Shown: piece by piece, positions 23,123 through 33,266 of the stretch
Numbering within the stretch: the first letter of the stretch is position 1
How the letters are laid out: each line of letters starts with the position of its first letter
Assembly: GCA_030055615.1 (NCBI GenBank)
Contig: JASFYN010000001.1
Span: 389,267-453,266, forward strand
Direction: 5' to 3'
DNA length: 64,000 nucleotides
From: Methanothermobacter sp.
GTDB lineage: Archaea; Methanobacteriota; Methanobacteria; Methanobacteriales; DSM-23052
Translations under genes and position numbers: made by a program
Notes under the pieces: generated by a model
What the model saw: only the letters and a program-made list of their open reading frames with translations
Databases searched by the model: none
What the model was told of the DNA's origin: nothing

Positions 23123-23771
23123 TGGAGTGCCGCCTCAATATTTTGTCCCTTACATATTCTAGGACTTTGATTGCATCCTCCCTTTTTATGTCAACACCCT
23201 CTTCTTTTATAAATTCCTTTAATCTTCGAAGAATCGCCGGGTTTATATTACACTCTTTATAGATCCTATCATAAGTCCTTTTGGGATAAAATATTGACTT
23301 GGCAATCCTGATAAGGTATTCTAGTTCATCCCTTGATATTATACCATGCATATATGCTTTTTTAAAGTTGTATTCAATACTTACAAGGGAATCTGATAAT
23401 GGTTGTAGGGTCTTGGGGTCAAAAGCAACTGCAACATCATCATCAGATTCTATGCTTCCATCCTTGTATTTATGATATACATAACCTATACCTATCATCC
23501 CAAGACCGTCAAGTTCTGATGCTCGGAGAGCCCCCATACTAGCCCCTCCAACCACTTTCACACCCATTTTAAGCGCTTCTATTATCTCCTTGTGGGCGAC
23601 TGCAGGTTCATGATGGAATACCCCATCTATGATCACGATAATATCAACAGGCCCTTTAATAGCTTTTAGGATATCACCTCTCCTTACTGGGGGATGATAT
23701 TCGGCATCTAATACCTTCCTAGCTTCTCTAGGATGTAGGGATGGACCTGTGAATACGACTATCCGCTTCAT
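23100..23771 (-). CDS. tfuA: TfuA-like protein, McrA thioamidation partner
   Basis: 223-residue TfuA-domain protein. [15 protein letters not shown] and [21 protein letters not shown] (central motif, slightly shortened: [13 protein letters not shown]) are diagnostic. In methanogens TfuA works with YcaO to convert a glycine of methyl-coenzyme M reductase subunit alpha to thioglycine. The start lies 44 bases inside the end of ycaO and the end overlaps the larE-like gene by 23 bases, so all three are probably translated as a coupled set. Confidence 0.9.
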   Translation of the reverse strand: MKRIVVFTGPSLHPREARKVLDAEYHPPVRRGDILKAIKGPVDIIVIIDGVFHHEPAVAHKEIIEALKMGVKVVGGASMGALRASELDGLGMIGIGYVYHKYKDGSIESDDDVAVAFDPKTLQPLSDSLVSIEYNFKKAYMHGIISRDELEYLIRIAKSIFYPKRTYDRIYKECNINPAILRRLKEFIKEEGVDIKREDAIKVLEYVRDKILRRHSNGTPGKD

Positions 23772-24954
23772 ACTTGATCCTATCCCCTATACGGGTGTTG
23801 TCAACAGCAAATACCTCCAATCCAGGCACTATAACCCTCACCACTGGCACCTTAACTTCACGTGTAAGATCCACAAAAAACACATCAGAAAACCCGCACC
23901 TTTTCAACTCTCTAAGAGTGACTTTAATATCCTCTCGGAAGGTTCTTTTTGACCTATTTTTCAATTTATCCAATCCTATTACAGTTTCAGGTTCTCCGAA
24001 CCAATGCTTATTGATTCTTTTCATCCGCTCATACCCTGCTTTCCTCATGAAAATTGCCCTAACAGTATCTTCCCTGGTTCCGTGTATTTGTGTGGCTCTA
24101 CTCTGGGCCACTTCTGTGAGAGCCCTTATAACTGCTACTTCAGGGTCTAGGTGTGTTCCCACACCTATGCTTAGTAGTGCAGGGTCTTTTAGGAGGATGT
24201 CATCTGCTACTGCGGCGATTGTTGGTATTCTGATATCGTTTGTAAGGTCTATGAGGGTTATGTCGATCTTCGCATCCTCGAATTTGTGGAGTAGATCCTC
24301 TATGATCTTATTCTCGGCGTCCTGACAATCTATCTCCCTTTTTGGACCTCTTTTCGCCTCGAAGATGCTCCAAGCGTCCCTTTCTATTAGTTCCATGAGT
24401 CCGTGGAATACTGCTTCCTCGATAGCATTCCCTGAGGCGAGTCCATTAGTATTTGACCTGAAAAGACTTACACAATCCTCAGGTGGATTATAAGGATGGT
24501 AAACTGCATTTGCGGGTATGTAAACCTCTTTTTCATTTTTTAAGTTTGTGGCTTTCACCCATTCAATTTTCCCATCCACTTTACTATCATGGGGGAGTAT
24601 GAGACTTTTAGGGTCTACATATTCTATTATATTATCTAATGGTGCTTTAATGGACTTTTCGGCATCTTCATTTTTTTTCTCTGCTGAGTATCTCTCGAAT
24701 GCTTCCATCATGGCTGATGCTTTAGCCTGCGACCGTGTAGCCCCTTTACCAGCGTATATGCTCACAGCACCCTCTTCTGCAGTTGGTCTTATGGCAGAAT
24801 ATACTGGTATACCTATCCTGTCGAGGTGTGTTATTTCTGTTATCCTTGTGACACCTATATTTTGCAGTTTCTTTTTAATCCATTTTATAGTCTCTGAAGG
24901 TTTTCTGGCTCTGTGCGTGCAACCAATATATTTCACGGGTACATTGGAGAACAT
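23728..24954 (-). CDS. ycaO: YcaO-domain thioamidation enzyme (methanogenesis marker 1)
   Basis: 408-residue YcaO enzyme that phosphorylates a backbone amide with ATP and, with a sulfur source, forms thioglycine in McrA. Motifs include [22 protein letters not shown] (the core, abbreviated [19 protein letters not shown]), [12 protein letters not shown], and [15 protein letters not shown], typical ATP/Mg-binding YcaO segments. ATG 24954 with a GTGAT site four bases upstream is preferred; GTG 24963 overlaps the stop of the M50 gene. Central member of the M50-ycaO-tfuA-larE string. Confidence 0.93.
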   Translation of the reverse strand: MFSNVPVKYIGCTHRARKPSETIKWIKKKLQNIGVTRITEITHLDRIGIPVYSAIRPTAEEGAVSIYAGKGATRSQAKASAMMEAFERYSAEKKNEDAEKSIKAPLDNIIEYVDPKSLILPHDSKVDGKIEWVKATNLKNEKEVYIPANAVYHPYNPPEDCVSLFRSNTNGLASGNAIEEAVFHGLMELIERDAWSIFEAKRGPKREIDCQDAENKIIEDLLHKFEDAKIDITLIDLTNDIRIPTIAAVADDILLKDPALLSIGVGTHLDPEVAVIRALTEVAQSRATQIHGTREDTVRAIFMRKAGYERMKRINKHWFGEPETVIGLDKLKNRSKRTFREDIKVTLRELKRCGFSDVFFVDLTREVKVPVVRVIVPGLEVFAVDNTRIGDRIKYEADSRIHRSIPTS

Positions 24955-24962
24955 AATTATCA

Positions 24963-25544
24963 CTATAGGGTGAATATGCTTTTAAATGTGATTGCAAGGG
25001 CTATTAAAATGGCGAGGAGCCATGTTATCGGATTCCAGCGTATAATCTTAGCCCCGTCCAATACGCTGAAGGGTAGGAGGTTAAAGAATGCTATGAAACT
25101 ATTAACGGCATATCCTAATGTTGCTATACTGGCTAGTATGCCTGTTGAAAATGATGCTATGAACATAAAAGATAATGCTAGTAGTATGTTTGTGGCAGGT
25201 CCTGCTAGTGCTATTTTACCATTTTCTTCTCTGCTAATGTATGCTCCATGTATGTATACTGCTCCCGGTGCTGCGAATACAAAACCAAAATATGCTGTTA
25301 TAATGGCAAGTAGTATGCCACCTACCCATAGTCTGTATTCAGCCCAGAAACCGTATCTTATTGCCATGAATTTGTGGGCTATTTCATGGAATACGAAACC
25401 CACGCCCACGCCTATGATACTCGCTGGTAAGAGTGAAACTGCTATGTTAAGTTGCTTATTCGAAAAAACATATGAGAAAACAGCCGCTATTACGAACATT
25501 GATATTATGATATCTCTTATTTCCCTAGTCGTGAAGTTCACCAT
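24963..25544 (-). CDS. M50-family (site-2 protease-like) membrane metalloprotease
   Basis: 193-residue polytopic protein with about five membrane segments. The zinc motif HEIAH is near residue 53, inside [11 protein letters not shown], and the second motif [12 protein letters not shown] near residue 155 supplies the Asp ligand, so the active site looks complete. No PDZ or CBS domain is attached. Such enzymes cleave membrane-bound regulators or process membrane peptides. The stop touches the ycaO start region. A 37-base gap separates it from the kinase gene upstream. Confidence 0.87.
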   Translation of the reverse strand: MVNFTTREIRDIIISMFVIAAVFSYVFSNKQLNIAVSLLPASIIGVGVGFVFHEIAHKFMAIRYGFWAEYRLWVGGILLAIITAYFGFVFAAPGAVYIHGAYISREENGKIALAGPATNILLALSFMFIASFSTGILASIATLGYAVNSFIAFFNLLPFSVLDGAKIIRWNPITWLLAILIALAITFKSIFTL

Positions 25545-25581
25545 ATTAATTTATAATTTCTCTATGTTCATATAATAGTTT

Positions 25582-26637
25582 CTATCCTTTGAATATTATT
25601 TTAAAGCAACTACCATCATGACTTTCAACGGACATTTTACCCTTTAATTGTCCTACAAGGATATTAACAAGTTTCAAGCCTAATGACTTGTTTTCTTGAA
25701 GTTTACCTACTGGAAATCCTATACCATCATCTTTCACTTTCAATTCAAGGTTGTCCTCCACTCTCTTAAAACTAATGTATATTGTCCCTTGTGTCCTGCC
25801 ATTGAATGCATACTTCAGGGCGTTTGTTACAAGTTCGTTGATGATCAAGCCAAGGGGTATTATAGTGTCGATGTTAAGGTGTAAATCTTCAACATCCAAT
25901 TTTATATTTATGGATTTTCCCGTAGAATATGAATAGACAAGATTCCTTGTAAGCTTTTCCACATACTTTCTGAAGTTTATCCTTGAAAGATCCTCAGATT
26001 GGTATAATTGTTCATGTATAAGCGCCATGGACCTTATCCTATCTTGTGTTTCTTTGAATGTACCATTCTTGCATTGGTTTATTGATTGTAGGCTGAGTAA
26101 GCTTGAGATTATTTGCAGATTATTTTTCACTCGGTGATGGATTTCCTTTAATAGGAGTTTTTTCTCTTCGAGGGATCTTTTAAGCTTGTCCTCCAATTCT
26201 TTACGTTTTCTTATATCCCTGGCTACGATAACAGCATAATCATTTTCATTAAACTTAACAGTATCTAAGTTCATTTCAGTTAGGATGAGATTTCCATCCT
26301 TTTTGATGAGGGGTGCTTCTATGGACATTTTCTCTTTCCTTGAAAGGATTTTCTTGAACTTTTCATGGTATCCTTTGGGGATTATATTGAAAATGGAGTT
26401 TATCTCATCCTTTGAATATTCTAGATTGATAAGGCTTGATTTATTAATATCTATTATTTTTCCATCGGTATCAATTAGGAATATGAAGTCTCTTGTATGG
26501 TCAAGTAAAGTTTTAAATCTTTGAAGTTTGTGGAGTGTATCCTTTAATTGGGGATAATAACTCTTTCTCACAGATTTTCCGCTGAAGCCCATAATAGCTT
26601 TTCTAAGATTTTGCCAATCCTTATTTGTTGATGGCAT
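25582..26637 (-). CDS. PAS-domain histidine kinase (HisKA_2 type)
   Basis: Soluble sensor kinase, about 351 residues. A PAS domain lies around 40-150 (LLDHTRDFIFLIDTDGKI), followed by the HisKA_2 H-box EIHHRVKNNLQIISSLL (His near 168) and the HATPase domain with INELVTNALKYAF and KDDGIGFP. No receiver or response regulator is beside it, which is common in Methanobacteriales. ATG 26637 has GGGGAT eight bases upstream; TTG 26643 is less likely. It overlaps the end of the Fe-alcohol dehydrogenase gene and precedes the M50 gene. Confidence 0.88.
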   Translation of the reverse strand: MPSTNKDWQNLRKAIMGFSGKSVRKSYYPQLKDTLHKLQRFKTLLDHTRDFIFLIDTDGKIIDINKSSLINLEYSKDEINSIFNIIPKGYHEKFKKILSRKEKMSIEAPLIKKDGNLILTEMNLDTVKFNENDYAVIVARDIRKRKELEDKLKRSLEEKKLLLKEIHHRVKNNLQIISSLLSLQSINQCKNGTFKETQDRIRSMALIHEQLYQSEDLSRINFRKYVEKLTRNLVYSYSTGKSINIKLDVEDLHLNIDTIIPLGLIINELVTNALKYAFNGRTQGTIYISFKRVEDNLELKVKDDGIGFPVGKLQENKSLGLKLVNILVGQLKGKMSVESHDGSCFKIIFKG

Positions 26638-27775
26638 TCTCAAATATCCCCTTTATATCGTCTATTCTTGGCTTGCGCGGATTTGTAACAATACAAGGGT
26701 CATTAAATGCTAATTCTGCGAGTTCATCTATCTTATCTTCTAGGATACCATAATCTTCCAGGCTCATGTCAATTCCAAGTTCCTTCTTAAAATCTTTTAA
26801 CTTGGATATAAGAGCATCTTTCACCCCTTTTGTCTCTGACTTTAAGCCTAGGGCTTCTGCTATTCTCTTGTACTTTTGCGGGTTTGCAGGGAAATTGAAT
26901 TCTATAACATCTTCTATTAGTATGGCGTTAGCCACTCCATGGGGAATGTCCAATCTACCGCCTAAGCTGTGTGCCATTGCATGTAGAAGACCTAGACTTG
27001 CATTGGAGAAGGCCAATCCTGCTTCCAGGCTTGCGAGCATCATATTGGTACGTAGGTCAAGATTTTTGGGGTCTTTGATGGTTTTGTGCAAATTTTCACT
27101 TATTAGTTTTATAGCGTCAAGTGCATTTATATCTGTTAAATGTGAGCTTGCGGTGGATACATAGGCTTCTATTGCATGTGCGAGGGCGTCCATACCAGTG
27201 GATGCTGTGAGTAGTTTGTCCATGGTTAGGGTTGTATATGGGTCTATGAGTGAAACATCTGGGATGAGGGTTCTGCTTATTATGGCAATTTTGGTTTTTC
27301 TCTTGGTGTCTTTTATTATTGCAAATTGTGAAATGTCTGCTGATGTTCCGGCTGTGGTTGGTATGCAAATAATTGGGGGGCCAGGTACTGTTATTTGGTC
27401 AACGCCTTCAAATTTGAGGATATTATCTTTGTTGGAGGTTACTATACCTATGCCCTTTGCACAGTCTATTGGACTTCCACCCCCAAGGGCTATTATAAAA
27501 TTGCACTCTTCGGCCTCAAAAACCCTGGCACCTTCCATAACCTCATAATCGCGTGGATTTGGCGTAACATCATTGTAGATTACATATTCTAGTCCATTCT
27601 CAGTTAGTAGGGATTCTATCTCATCTACATGGCCGGCCTTTTCTATACCATGATCAGTTACAAGGAGTATTTTCTCTGCTCCAAGGTTTATCGCATATTG
27701 TGGGGTTAGTAATCTTGCACCTTCTCCGAATACTAGTTCACCTGTAACAAATTTTCTAAGATTAAATTCGTCCAT
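26621..27775 (-). CDS. Iron-containing alcohol dehydrogenase
   Basis: 384-residue group III alcohol dehydrogenase. The nucleotide motif is ALGGGSPIDCAKGI, and the metal-binding region runs from TGMDALAHAIEAYVS through LLHAMAHSLGG to DIPHGVANAI, supplying the Asp and three His ligands. Substrate unknown. ATG 27775 is preceded by GGTGAT. First gene of the possible minus-strand unit that continues into the kinase, M50, ycaO, tfuA and larE-like genes. Confidence 0.9.
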   Translation of the reverse strand: MDEFNLRKFVTGELVFGEGARLLTPQYAINLGAEKILLVTDHGIEKAGHVDEIESLLTENGLEYVIYNDVTPNPRDYEVMEGARVFEAEECNFIIALGGGSPIDCAKGIGIVTSNKDNILKFEGVDQITVPGPPIICIPTTAGTSADISQFAIIKDTKRKTKIAIISRTLIPDVSLIDPYTTLTMDKLLTASTGMDALAHAIEAYVSTASSHLTDINALDAIKLISENLHKTIKDPKNLDLRTNMMLASLEAGLAFSNASLGLLHAMAHSLGGRLDIPHGVANAILIEDVIEFNFPANPQKYKRIAEALGLKSETKGVKDALISKLKDFKKELGIDMSLEDYGILEDKIDELAELAFNDPCIVTNPRKPRIDDIKGIFENAINK

Positions 27776-27824
27776 AACATCACCAGAAGGTGGGATACAA
27801 TATTTAATAAACTTTTCACTAATT

Positions 27825-27912
27825 GATATTTTTTCATGTGAAAATTTTCTCCAAATTTTTCCAGGAGGGTTGCGCGGAAGTAAATTATAATGTTATTATG
27901 TGAAAAAATATC
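27825..27912. promoter_or_regulatory. 12-bp inverted repeat in divergent promoter
   Basis: GATATTTTTTCA (27825-27836) and its exact reverse complement TGAAAAAATATC (27901-27912) flank the centre of the 171-base region between the Fe-alcohol dehydrogenase and M24 peptidase genes. One arm lies between the putative TATA (AAATTATAATG, about 27881) and the start of the peptidase gene. Spacing of 64 bases suits a looping or dual-site regulator. AT-rich composition weakens the case. Confidence 0.4.
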
Positions 27913-27946
27913 ATGACAGCAAAAATTTACATTATAGGTGATTTTA

Positions 27947-28948
27947 ATGGATAGACTGAAGGCCGCGCTTGAAAAAGTGATGGAAAAAAGCTGTGACATG
28001 GCTGTGATATCCAAAAGTGAAAATATCTTCTATTTGACTGGTTTTAGACCGTCTACTCGTGCATTTTTGATCTTGACTGATGAACCATTTTTGATGGTTA
28101 CTAGTATGGATATTGAGGAAGCCGAAAATTCATCAACAATTGATGTTTTTGAATTTAAGAAATCAGAGGATGTGAAAGAAAAAATTGGAAGTTTATCCCC
28201 CATGACTGTTATCTTTGAACCTTCACTTCCAATTAGTACATTCAGTAAGTTAAGAGATTCTTTTAAATGTATCATTGAGGACATTATAGGCGATCTCAGG
28301 ATGATAAAAGAGAAAGTTGAAATAGAATATATCAGAAAGGCTTTAAGGATAGCGGAGGAATCTTTCACGGAAATAGAAGTTCAGGGTGTTGAAGCTATGA
28401 TAGCAGCCGATCTTGAATATCATATGAAAATTAGGGGGTCTATGAAGCCTGCATTTGATACTATTGTAGCATCTGGTGTAAGGTCGAGTAATCCGCACGC
28501 TGAAGTTTCATTCAGTAAAATACAGACCCCTGTGGTCATTGATTGGGGTGCTACTTGGAAATATTATTATTCCGACACCACAAGAACCATTGCTAGGAGG
28601 GAAGAAGAGGAGGAGATACTTGACATTTTGTTGGATGCCCAAAGGGAAGGAGTGAAAACAGCCAAACCTGGAGTGAAAGCTTCATATATAGACAAGGTTG
28701 TGAGGGGTGTTATATCTGAATATGGGTATGAAGACAACTTCATACATTCCACTGGCCATGGTATAGGATTGGAAGTCCATGAACCGCCATCTTTATCGGC
28801 TAATGAGGATATTAAACTCGAAAAGAACATGATAGTAACAATAGAGCCTGGAATTTACATTAGGGGAAAATTTGGCATGAGAACTGAGGACATGATTCTC
28901 ATCAAAAAAAATCCTAAAATATTAAATACACTCCCATCTAAAATATAA
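27947..28948 (+). CDS. M24 family Xaa-Pro aminopeptidase-like protein
   Basis: 333-residue creatinase/prolidase-fold protein. The C-terminal pita-bread domain carries the metal ligands in VIDWGATWKYYYSDTTR (two Asp), HSTGHGIGLEVHE (His), VTIEPGIY (Glu) and RTEDM (Glu), so a dinuclear peptidase is expected. The N-terminal 120 residues are the usual creatinase-N domain. ATG 27947 follows AGGTGAT at four bases; GTG 27938 overlaps that site. Cytosolic peptide turnover is the likely role. Confidence 0.9.
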   Translation: MDRLKAALEKVMEKSCDMAVISKSENIFYLTGFRPSTRAFLILTDEPFLMVTSMDIEEAENSSTIDVFEFKKSEDVKEKIGSLSPMTVIFEPSLPISTFSKLRDSFKCIIEDIIGDLRMIKEKVEIEYIRKALRIAEESFTEIEVQGVEAMIAADLEYHMKIRGSMKPAFDTIVASGVRSSNPHAEVSFSKIQTPVVIDWGATWKYYYSDTTRTIARREEEEEILDILLDAQREGVKTAKPGVKASYIDKVVRGVISEYGYEDNFIHSTGHGIGLEVHEPPSLSANEDIKLEKNMIVTIEPGIYIRGKFGMRTEDMILIKKNPKILNTLPSKI

Positions 28949-28973
28949 TTTAACAGTTTGGAAGTGATTTAGT

Positions 28974-29915
28974 ATGGTGCTTCTCCCAGAATTTTTATCC
29001 CCTATTGTCCATGTAGTTGAAAAAGCGATCCCTAGAAACTTCCTTATAAGAATACAGGAGAACCTTGTTAGAACAGGGATTTATGTAAAAGCCGCTGAAA
29101 TTGTAACATTAATCCTATTTACAAGCATATTCTTCGGATTAATTGGGATTATAATAGCCATGATCTTGGGCATGGGCCTTTTAATCCCATTTATCGCAGG
29201 TTTTTCTCTTCCCCCTATAATATTTGCCGCTTATATTTTTATAATGATGGAGCGGAGAATCGATACAATAGAACAGGGAACTCCAGATTTTCTAAGGCAG
29301 ATAGCATCACTTTTACGTGCAGGAGTCGGTCTTGAAACAGCCCTTGAAGACATATCAAAACAGGGAAAGGGCCCATTATATGATGAATTGAGGAGGGCGG
29401 TTATCGAGATAAAGATAGGGAGAACATTTGATGATGCTCTATTGTCAATGGGTAATAGACTGAAATCTGACACTCTTGACAGGACCTTCAGGATGATAAT
29501 AGAGGGTAAAAGGGCTGGTGGAAGCCTTGCGGATGTCATAGAAGCTGTTGCAGAGGATACGCGTGCAGTTTTAGCCCTTAAAAGGGAGCGGAAGGCTAAT
29601 GTGATGATGTCTGTCATGTTCCTTGTGGTGGCCGCTATAATCGCAGCGCCATTCGCACTTGGAATGATCATGGTATACTCAGCATTCATAGAATCCCTCG
29701 GAAAAACCAATCCAATCCTCGGAACTGCAAAGATCGCTGCTGGAGGTTATATAGTAATCCATTCTATAATAGCAGGGTTACTTATAGGCATAATCATGTT
29801 TGGAAGTGCTAGAAAGGGTATCAAATATGCCATTCCATTGGCTGTTTTAGCATTTGGCATATTCTATGTTATTGACAAGTTTGGCTTTGTAATCGTGGGC
29901 TCCATGGCACCATAA
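28974..29915 (+). CDS. TadC/FlaJ-like type II/IV secretion membrane protein
   Basis: 313-residue platform protein with one T2SSF domain: [19 protein letters not shown] and [18 protein letters not shown] are the cytoplasmic signatures, flanked by hydrophobic segments at about 35-95, 205-240 and 260-310. These proteins seat pilus assembly ATPases. No GspE-like ATPase is adjacent. The next gene, seven to twenty bases on, encodes a class III signal-peptide pilin, so the pair probably belongs to an archaeal adhesive pilus. Confidence 0.85.
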   Translation: MVLLPEFLSPIVHVVEKAIPRNFLIRIQENLVRTGIYVKAAEIVTLILFTSIFFGLIGIIIAMILGMGLLIPFIAGFSLPPIIFAAYIFIMMERRIDTIEQGTPDFLRQIASLLRAGVGLETALEDISKQGKGPLYDELRRAVIEIKIGRTFDDALLSMGNRLKSDTLDRTFRMIIEGKRAGGSLADVIEAVAEDTRAVLALKRERKANVMMSVMFLVVAAIIAAPFALGMIMVYSAFIESLGKTNPILGTAKIAAGGYIVIHSIIAGLLIGIIMFGSARKGIKYAIPLAVLAFGIFYVIDKFGFVIVGSMAP

Positions 29916-29936
29916 TAAATTATGGAGGCAAAATCA

Positions 29937-30128
29937 ATGGATATAAGAGATGATGAAACAGCACAAGGCTCTGCTGAAATGATACTATTATTTGGTGGGG
30001 TTATCGTCATAGTGATTTTCGCAGCACTATGGTATAAAAACTATCTAATATCCGCAGGTAAAGAGATAAACCAGACTGATGTGCAAAGTGTTACAAATTC
30101 AATCCAAAGCCTTAAAAGTAAATTCTGA
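29937..30128 (+). CDS. Class III signal-peptide pilin-like protein
   Basis: 63-residue preprotein. The motif [13 protein letters not shown] (Gln10, Glu14) is the class III signal peptide, Q-x-S-x-E followed by a hydrophobic helix, cut by the EppA-type prepilin peptidase just before Gln10. The mature peptide has a hydrophobic N-terminal helix and an acidic, Asn/Gln/Ser-rich tail. ATG 29937 has GGAGG eight bases upstream; ATG 29922 overlaps that site. Pairs with the TadC-like gene. Confidence 0.83.
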   Translation: MDIRDDETAQGSAEMILLFGGVIVIVIFAALWYKNYLISAGKEINQTDVQSVTNSIQSLKSKF

Positions 30129-30139
30129 GGGGTCTTCTA

Positions 30140-31549
30140 ATGAAAATGTTAATCAATGGAAGACTCAAGGGCGAGGAGAAGATCGAAATACGCAATCCCT
30201 ATACCAATGAGATCATAGACAAAGTACCCGCAGCTTCAAAGGAAGATACAAGAGAAGCTATTTCAGCGGCTAAAAAAGCCAAAGATAAGATGATTTCATT
30301 AACAGCGCACAGAATTTCAGAGGCACTTTATGATACAAGTCAGGAACTCAAAAAAAGATCTAAAGAATTTTCACATTTACTAGCCCTCGATTCTGGGAAG
30401 CCTATAAAAGCAGCCCAAGACGAGGTCAAAAGATCCATCGAAACACTGAAATTATCCGCTGAAGAATCCAAGAGAATATATGGAGAGACAATCCCAATGG
30501 ACGCTGGTATAGGAGGTAAGAACTTCATAGGCTTCACCATAAAACTACCACTAGGAGTTATAGCAGCCATAACACCATTCAACTATCCACTTAACCTAGC
30601 CATCCACAAAGTTGGCCCGGCACTTGCATCAAAAAATAGTGTAATATTAAAACCATCACTTAAAGCACCATTATCAGCACTAAAAATAGGCGAAATATTA
30701 GATGAATACTTCCCGCCAGGTGCAATAAATGTTCTGACAGGTAGAGCTTCCATTATAGGGGACGAACTTTTAAAAAGCGAGGATATTGACAAAATATCAT
30801 TCACAGGAGGCTTTAAAACAGGTAAAATGATAGCGGAAAAGAGTGGGATGAAAAAAATCACCCTAGAATTAGGGGGTAACGACCCACTCATAGTACTCAA
30901 AGACGCTAACATAGAAAAAGCTGTTAAAGGTACTATAAGGGGCTCATACCTCTACTCAGGCCAGATATGTATAGCAGTAAAGAGGATAATTGTCGATGAG
31001 AAAATAGCAGATGAATTTGCGCAAAAATTGGTCAAAGAAACTTCAAAGTTGAGAATAGGCGATCCACTCGACCCAAAAACTGATATAGGCCCCCTTATAA
31101 ATGAAAAGGCCGCCATAAACATTGAAAAGTTGGTTTCGGAGGCGATAGATGAAGGCGCGGAGCTTTTATATGGTGGGGGGAGGGATGGAAACCTCTTCGA
31201 ACCTACTGTATTAGATAATGTTAGACCTTCAATGAGACTTGTTAGGGAGGAAACATTTGGCCCAGTATCACCTATAATAAGAGTTAAAGATGCTGATGAA
31301 GCCTTGAAGGTCGCTAATAGCACTTGTTATGCTCTCCAGGCAGGGGTTTTCACAGAGAACATACATGAGGCTTTAAGATTCGCTTCGGAATTAGAGGCGG
31401 GAGCAGTACTTATAAATAAACAATCGACTTACAGGGTCGATCACATGCCATTCGGAGGCTTTGACTGCAGTGGAATGGGTAAAGAGGGCGTTAAATATGC
31501 TATAGAGGACATGACAAGAACTAAACTTATTATATTCAACAAAAAATGA
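30140..31549 (+). CDS. cofA: Aldehyde dehydrogenase, lactaldehyde dehydrogenase CofA-like
   Basis: 469-residue NAD-dependent aldehyde dehydrogenase. NAD-binding [20 protein letters not shown] and [10 protein letters not shown], the catalytic Glu in LELGGNDP and the nucleophile in [11 protein letters not shown] are present. Its similarity to the methanogen enzyme that oxidises lactaldehyde to lactate for coenzyme F420 side-chain synthesis suggests that role; other aldehyde substrates cannot be excluded. Starts 11 bases after the pilin gene. Confidence 0.85.
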   Translation: MKMLINGRLKGEEKIEIRNPYTNEIIDKVPAASKEDTREAISAAKKAKDKMISLTAHRISEALYDTSQELKKRSKEFSHLLALDSGKPIKAAQDEVKRSIETLKLSAEESKRIYGETIPMDAGIGGKNFIGFTIKLPLGVIAAITPFNYPLNLAIHKVGPALASKNSVILKPSLKAPLSALKIGEILDEYFPPGAINVLTGRASIIGDELLKSEDIDKISFTGGFKTGKMIAEKSGMKKITLELGGNDPLIVLKDANIEKAVKGTIRGSYLYSGQICIAVKRIIVDEKIADEFAQKLVKETSKLRIGDPLDPKTDIGPLINEKAAINIEKLVSEAIDEGAELLYGGGRDGNLFEPTVLDNVRPSMRLVREETFGPVSPIIRVKDADEALKVANSTCYALQAGVFTENIHEALRFASELEAGAVLINKQSTYRVDHMPFGGFDCSGMGKEGVKYAIEDMTRTKLIIFNKK

Positions 31550-31556
31550 CTATTAT

Positions 31557-32495
31557 ATGATGGATTTTAAAAATTGTAAACTTTGTGAGTGGCGATGCGG
31601 TGTAAACCGTCTTGAAGGAGAAACTGGCATTTGCAATGTAGGATTACCAGAGGTAGCATATACAAGTTTAGCTTATATTCTGAAAAGTTATTCCATAACT
31701 TTCCTTGGCTGCTCATTCAAATGCTTATATTGTAACGCCTATCGGATTTCACAATATCCGGATACAGGATGGATTTATAGAGGCTATATTGAACCTGAGA
31801 AGATGGCCAGGGAGACCTTAGAACATCTTGAAAGTCCACTCGCGAGGAATATAGGAGCATATAGGCTTAGTTTCACTGGAGGGGAACCCACAATACACAC
31901 ACCATATCTTGAAGAGCTTGTAGGGAAAATAAGAAGATTTAGCCCTTCAATTGAAGTGGGCATCGCCACGAATGGTTTCCCAACAATGAAAACCTTTAAG
32001 AGGATTTTGAGGATTGCGGATTTCATAAATTTTGAAATCAAAGCATTTAATGATGAGGTCCACAGAAACCTTACAGGGGCGCCATCAGAGCCGGTATTAA
32101 GGAATGCTGCCTATCTTGCGGAAAAAGCCCCTGAAAAGGTTAGAACTTTCAGGACAGTTGTGATACCAAGGATAACCGATAAAGAAGTTCCTAGGATAGC
32201 GGAGTTTCTAGCAGAAATAAACGAAGAAATCCCTTATAGACTTGTCGGATTCAGGCCCAACTTCGTATTATATTATCATAGTGGGCCATCCAAGGGTTTG
32301 ATGGAAGATCTTGTAAAAGAGTGTGAAAAGAAGGGTTTAAAGAATGTTGATTATTCTGGATATTATCCATTAAAGGCGAAAGATCCAGATTATTATCTTA
32401 AAAAACTTGGATGTCCATTACCACGAAATTGTGGAGAATGCAGATTTAAAGATGAATGTAAGAGTATATTAATGGAACCATGGCTTTTTAAATGA
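31557..32495 (+). CDS. Radical SAM protein with extra cysteine motifs
   Basis: 312 residues. The radical SAM cluster motif is CSFKCLYC (Cys52, 56, 59), then SFTGGEPTIH. The N-terminus holds CKLCEWRCGVNR and GICNVG, similar to the zinc- or Fe-S-binding start of PflA-related enzymes. The C-terminus has CPLPRNCGECRFKDEC, a possible auxiliary cluster. It is related to pyruvate-formate-lyase activating enzyme-like proteins; the substrate is unknown. No good ribosome binding site; start 31557 or 31560. Seven bases after cofA. Confidence 0.82.
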   Translation: MMDFKNCKLCEWRCGVNRLEGETGICNVGLPEVAYTSLAYILKSYSITFLGCSFKCLYCNAYRISQYPDTGWIYRGYIEPEKMARETLEHLESPLARNIGAYRLSFTGGEPTIHTPYLEELVGKIRRFSPSIEVGIATNGFPTMKTFKRILRIADFINFEIKAFNDEVHRNLTGAPSEPVLRNAAYLAEKAPEKVRTFRTVVIPRITDKEVPRIAEFLAEINEEIPYRLVGFRPNFVLYYHSGPSKGLMEDLVKECEKKGLKNVDYSGYYPLKAKDPDYYLKKLGCPLPRNCGECRFKDECKSILMEPWLFK

Positions 32496-32537
32496 TTTAA
32501 AATTTTATTTGGGCACCCCATGGAGAGAATTCTAATA

Positions 32538-33266
32538 TTATTTTCCTTCTATGAACTTTTCTACTATTTTCCTCGCCTCATTAAGAGATTCTAGGGGTAT
32601 TTTTTTTGGAAGACAACCTATTTCGCCTTCAACATTCCTTAGGACGCCCTCTGTGCCCAGGAACATTCCTTCACTTGTTATTCCCATGAAATTTTGTGGT
32701 GGTAATAATGCGACTGCAACATGATCTCCCATTTTAACCTTCAGATCATTTGTCACAACCTTAATGGATCTATCACCAATGTTGACATTGCATATTTGGA
32801 GCCTAGTGGCTCGTGGGTGCTTAGTGGAACTCATAACTTCCCCTACTATTATGTCGACGCCTATAATTGGGTCGAGGATTTTACCCAACATTATACGCTC
32901 TTTAAGTTTGAGTATTGTATTAAGGAAAAATTTTATCCTAGCAATATTTTCTTCTGTTTTCTCTTTATCTTTTGCCTCTTTAAGGAACAATTCAGCCCAT
33001 TTTTCACCTCCGAGAGCTTCTATTATATTTTCTCCCTTTTCTTTAATCAACTGCATTTCTGGTGAATATGTAAGTTCTTTTGGTTCAAGATAGGAATAAA
33101 TAAGGCTTTGGAGGATCTTTTTAATTTCATCGGCCATTTGAACGGCTAATTTTTTATTCCATTGCCCGTGGAGGCTACCTGATTCAACGGCTTTCATGAA
33201 TAGGCTTATAGATTTATCAGCAACTTTAAATCTATAATCTTGGCTTGTATCCCACACTGAATCCAC
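32538..33266 (-). CDS. tRNA-binding (EMAP/CsaA-like) domain protein
   Basis: 242 residues. The C-terminal 110 residues form the OB-fold tRNA-binding domain (DIIVGEVMSSTKHPRATRLQ, VVTNDLKV, SEGMFLGTEGVL), like MetRS C-terminal or Trbp111. The N-terminal 130 residues are helical and charged and I do not recognise them, though they resemble the anticodon-binding bundle of class I synthetases. It may act as a trans-acting tRNA chaperone for a synthetase. Convergent with the radical SAM gene. Confidence 0.8.
   Translation of the reverse strand: MDSVWDTSQDYRFKVADKSISLFMKAVESGSLHGQWNKKLAVQMADEIKKILQSLIYSYLEPKELTYSPEMQLIKEKGENIIEALGGEKWAELFLKEAKDKEKTEENIARIKFFLNTILKLKERIMLGKILDPIIGVDIIVGEVMSSTKHPRATRLQICNVNIGDRSIKVVTNDLKVKMGDHVAVALLPPQNFMGITSEGMFLGTEGVLRNVEGEIGCLPKKIPLESLNEARKIVEKFIEGK

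Noticed and set aside
24913-25575. 220-codon plus-strand frame opposite the M50 protease
   Set aside because: The minus strand encodes a protein with HEIAH and other family motifs; the plus frame has no recognisable motifs and is a shadow.
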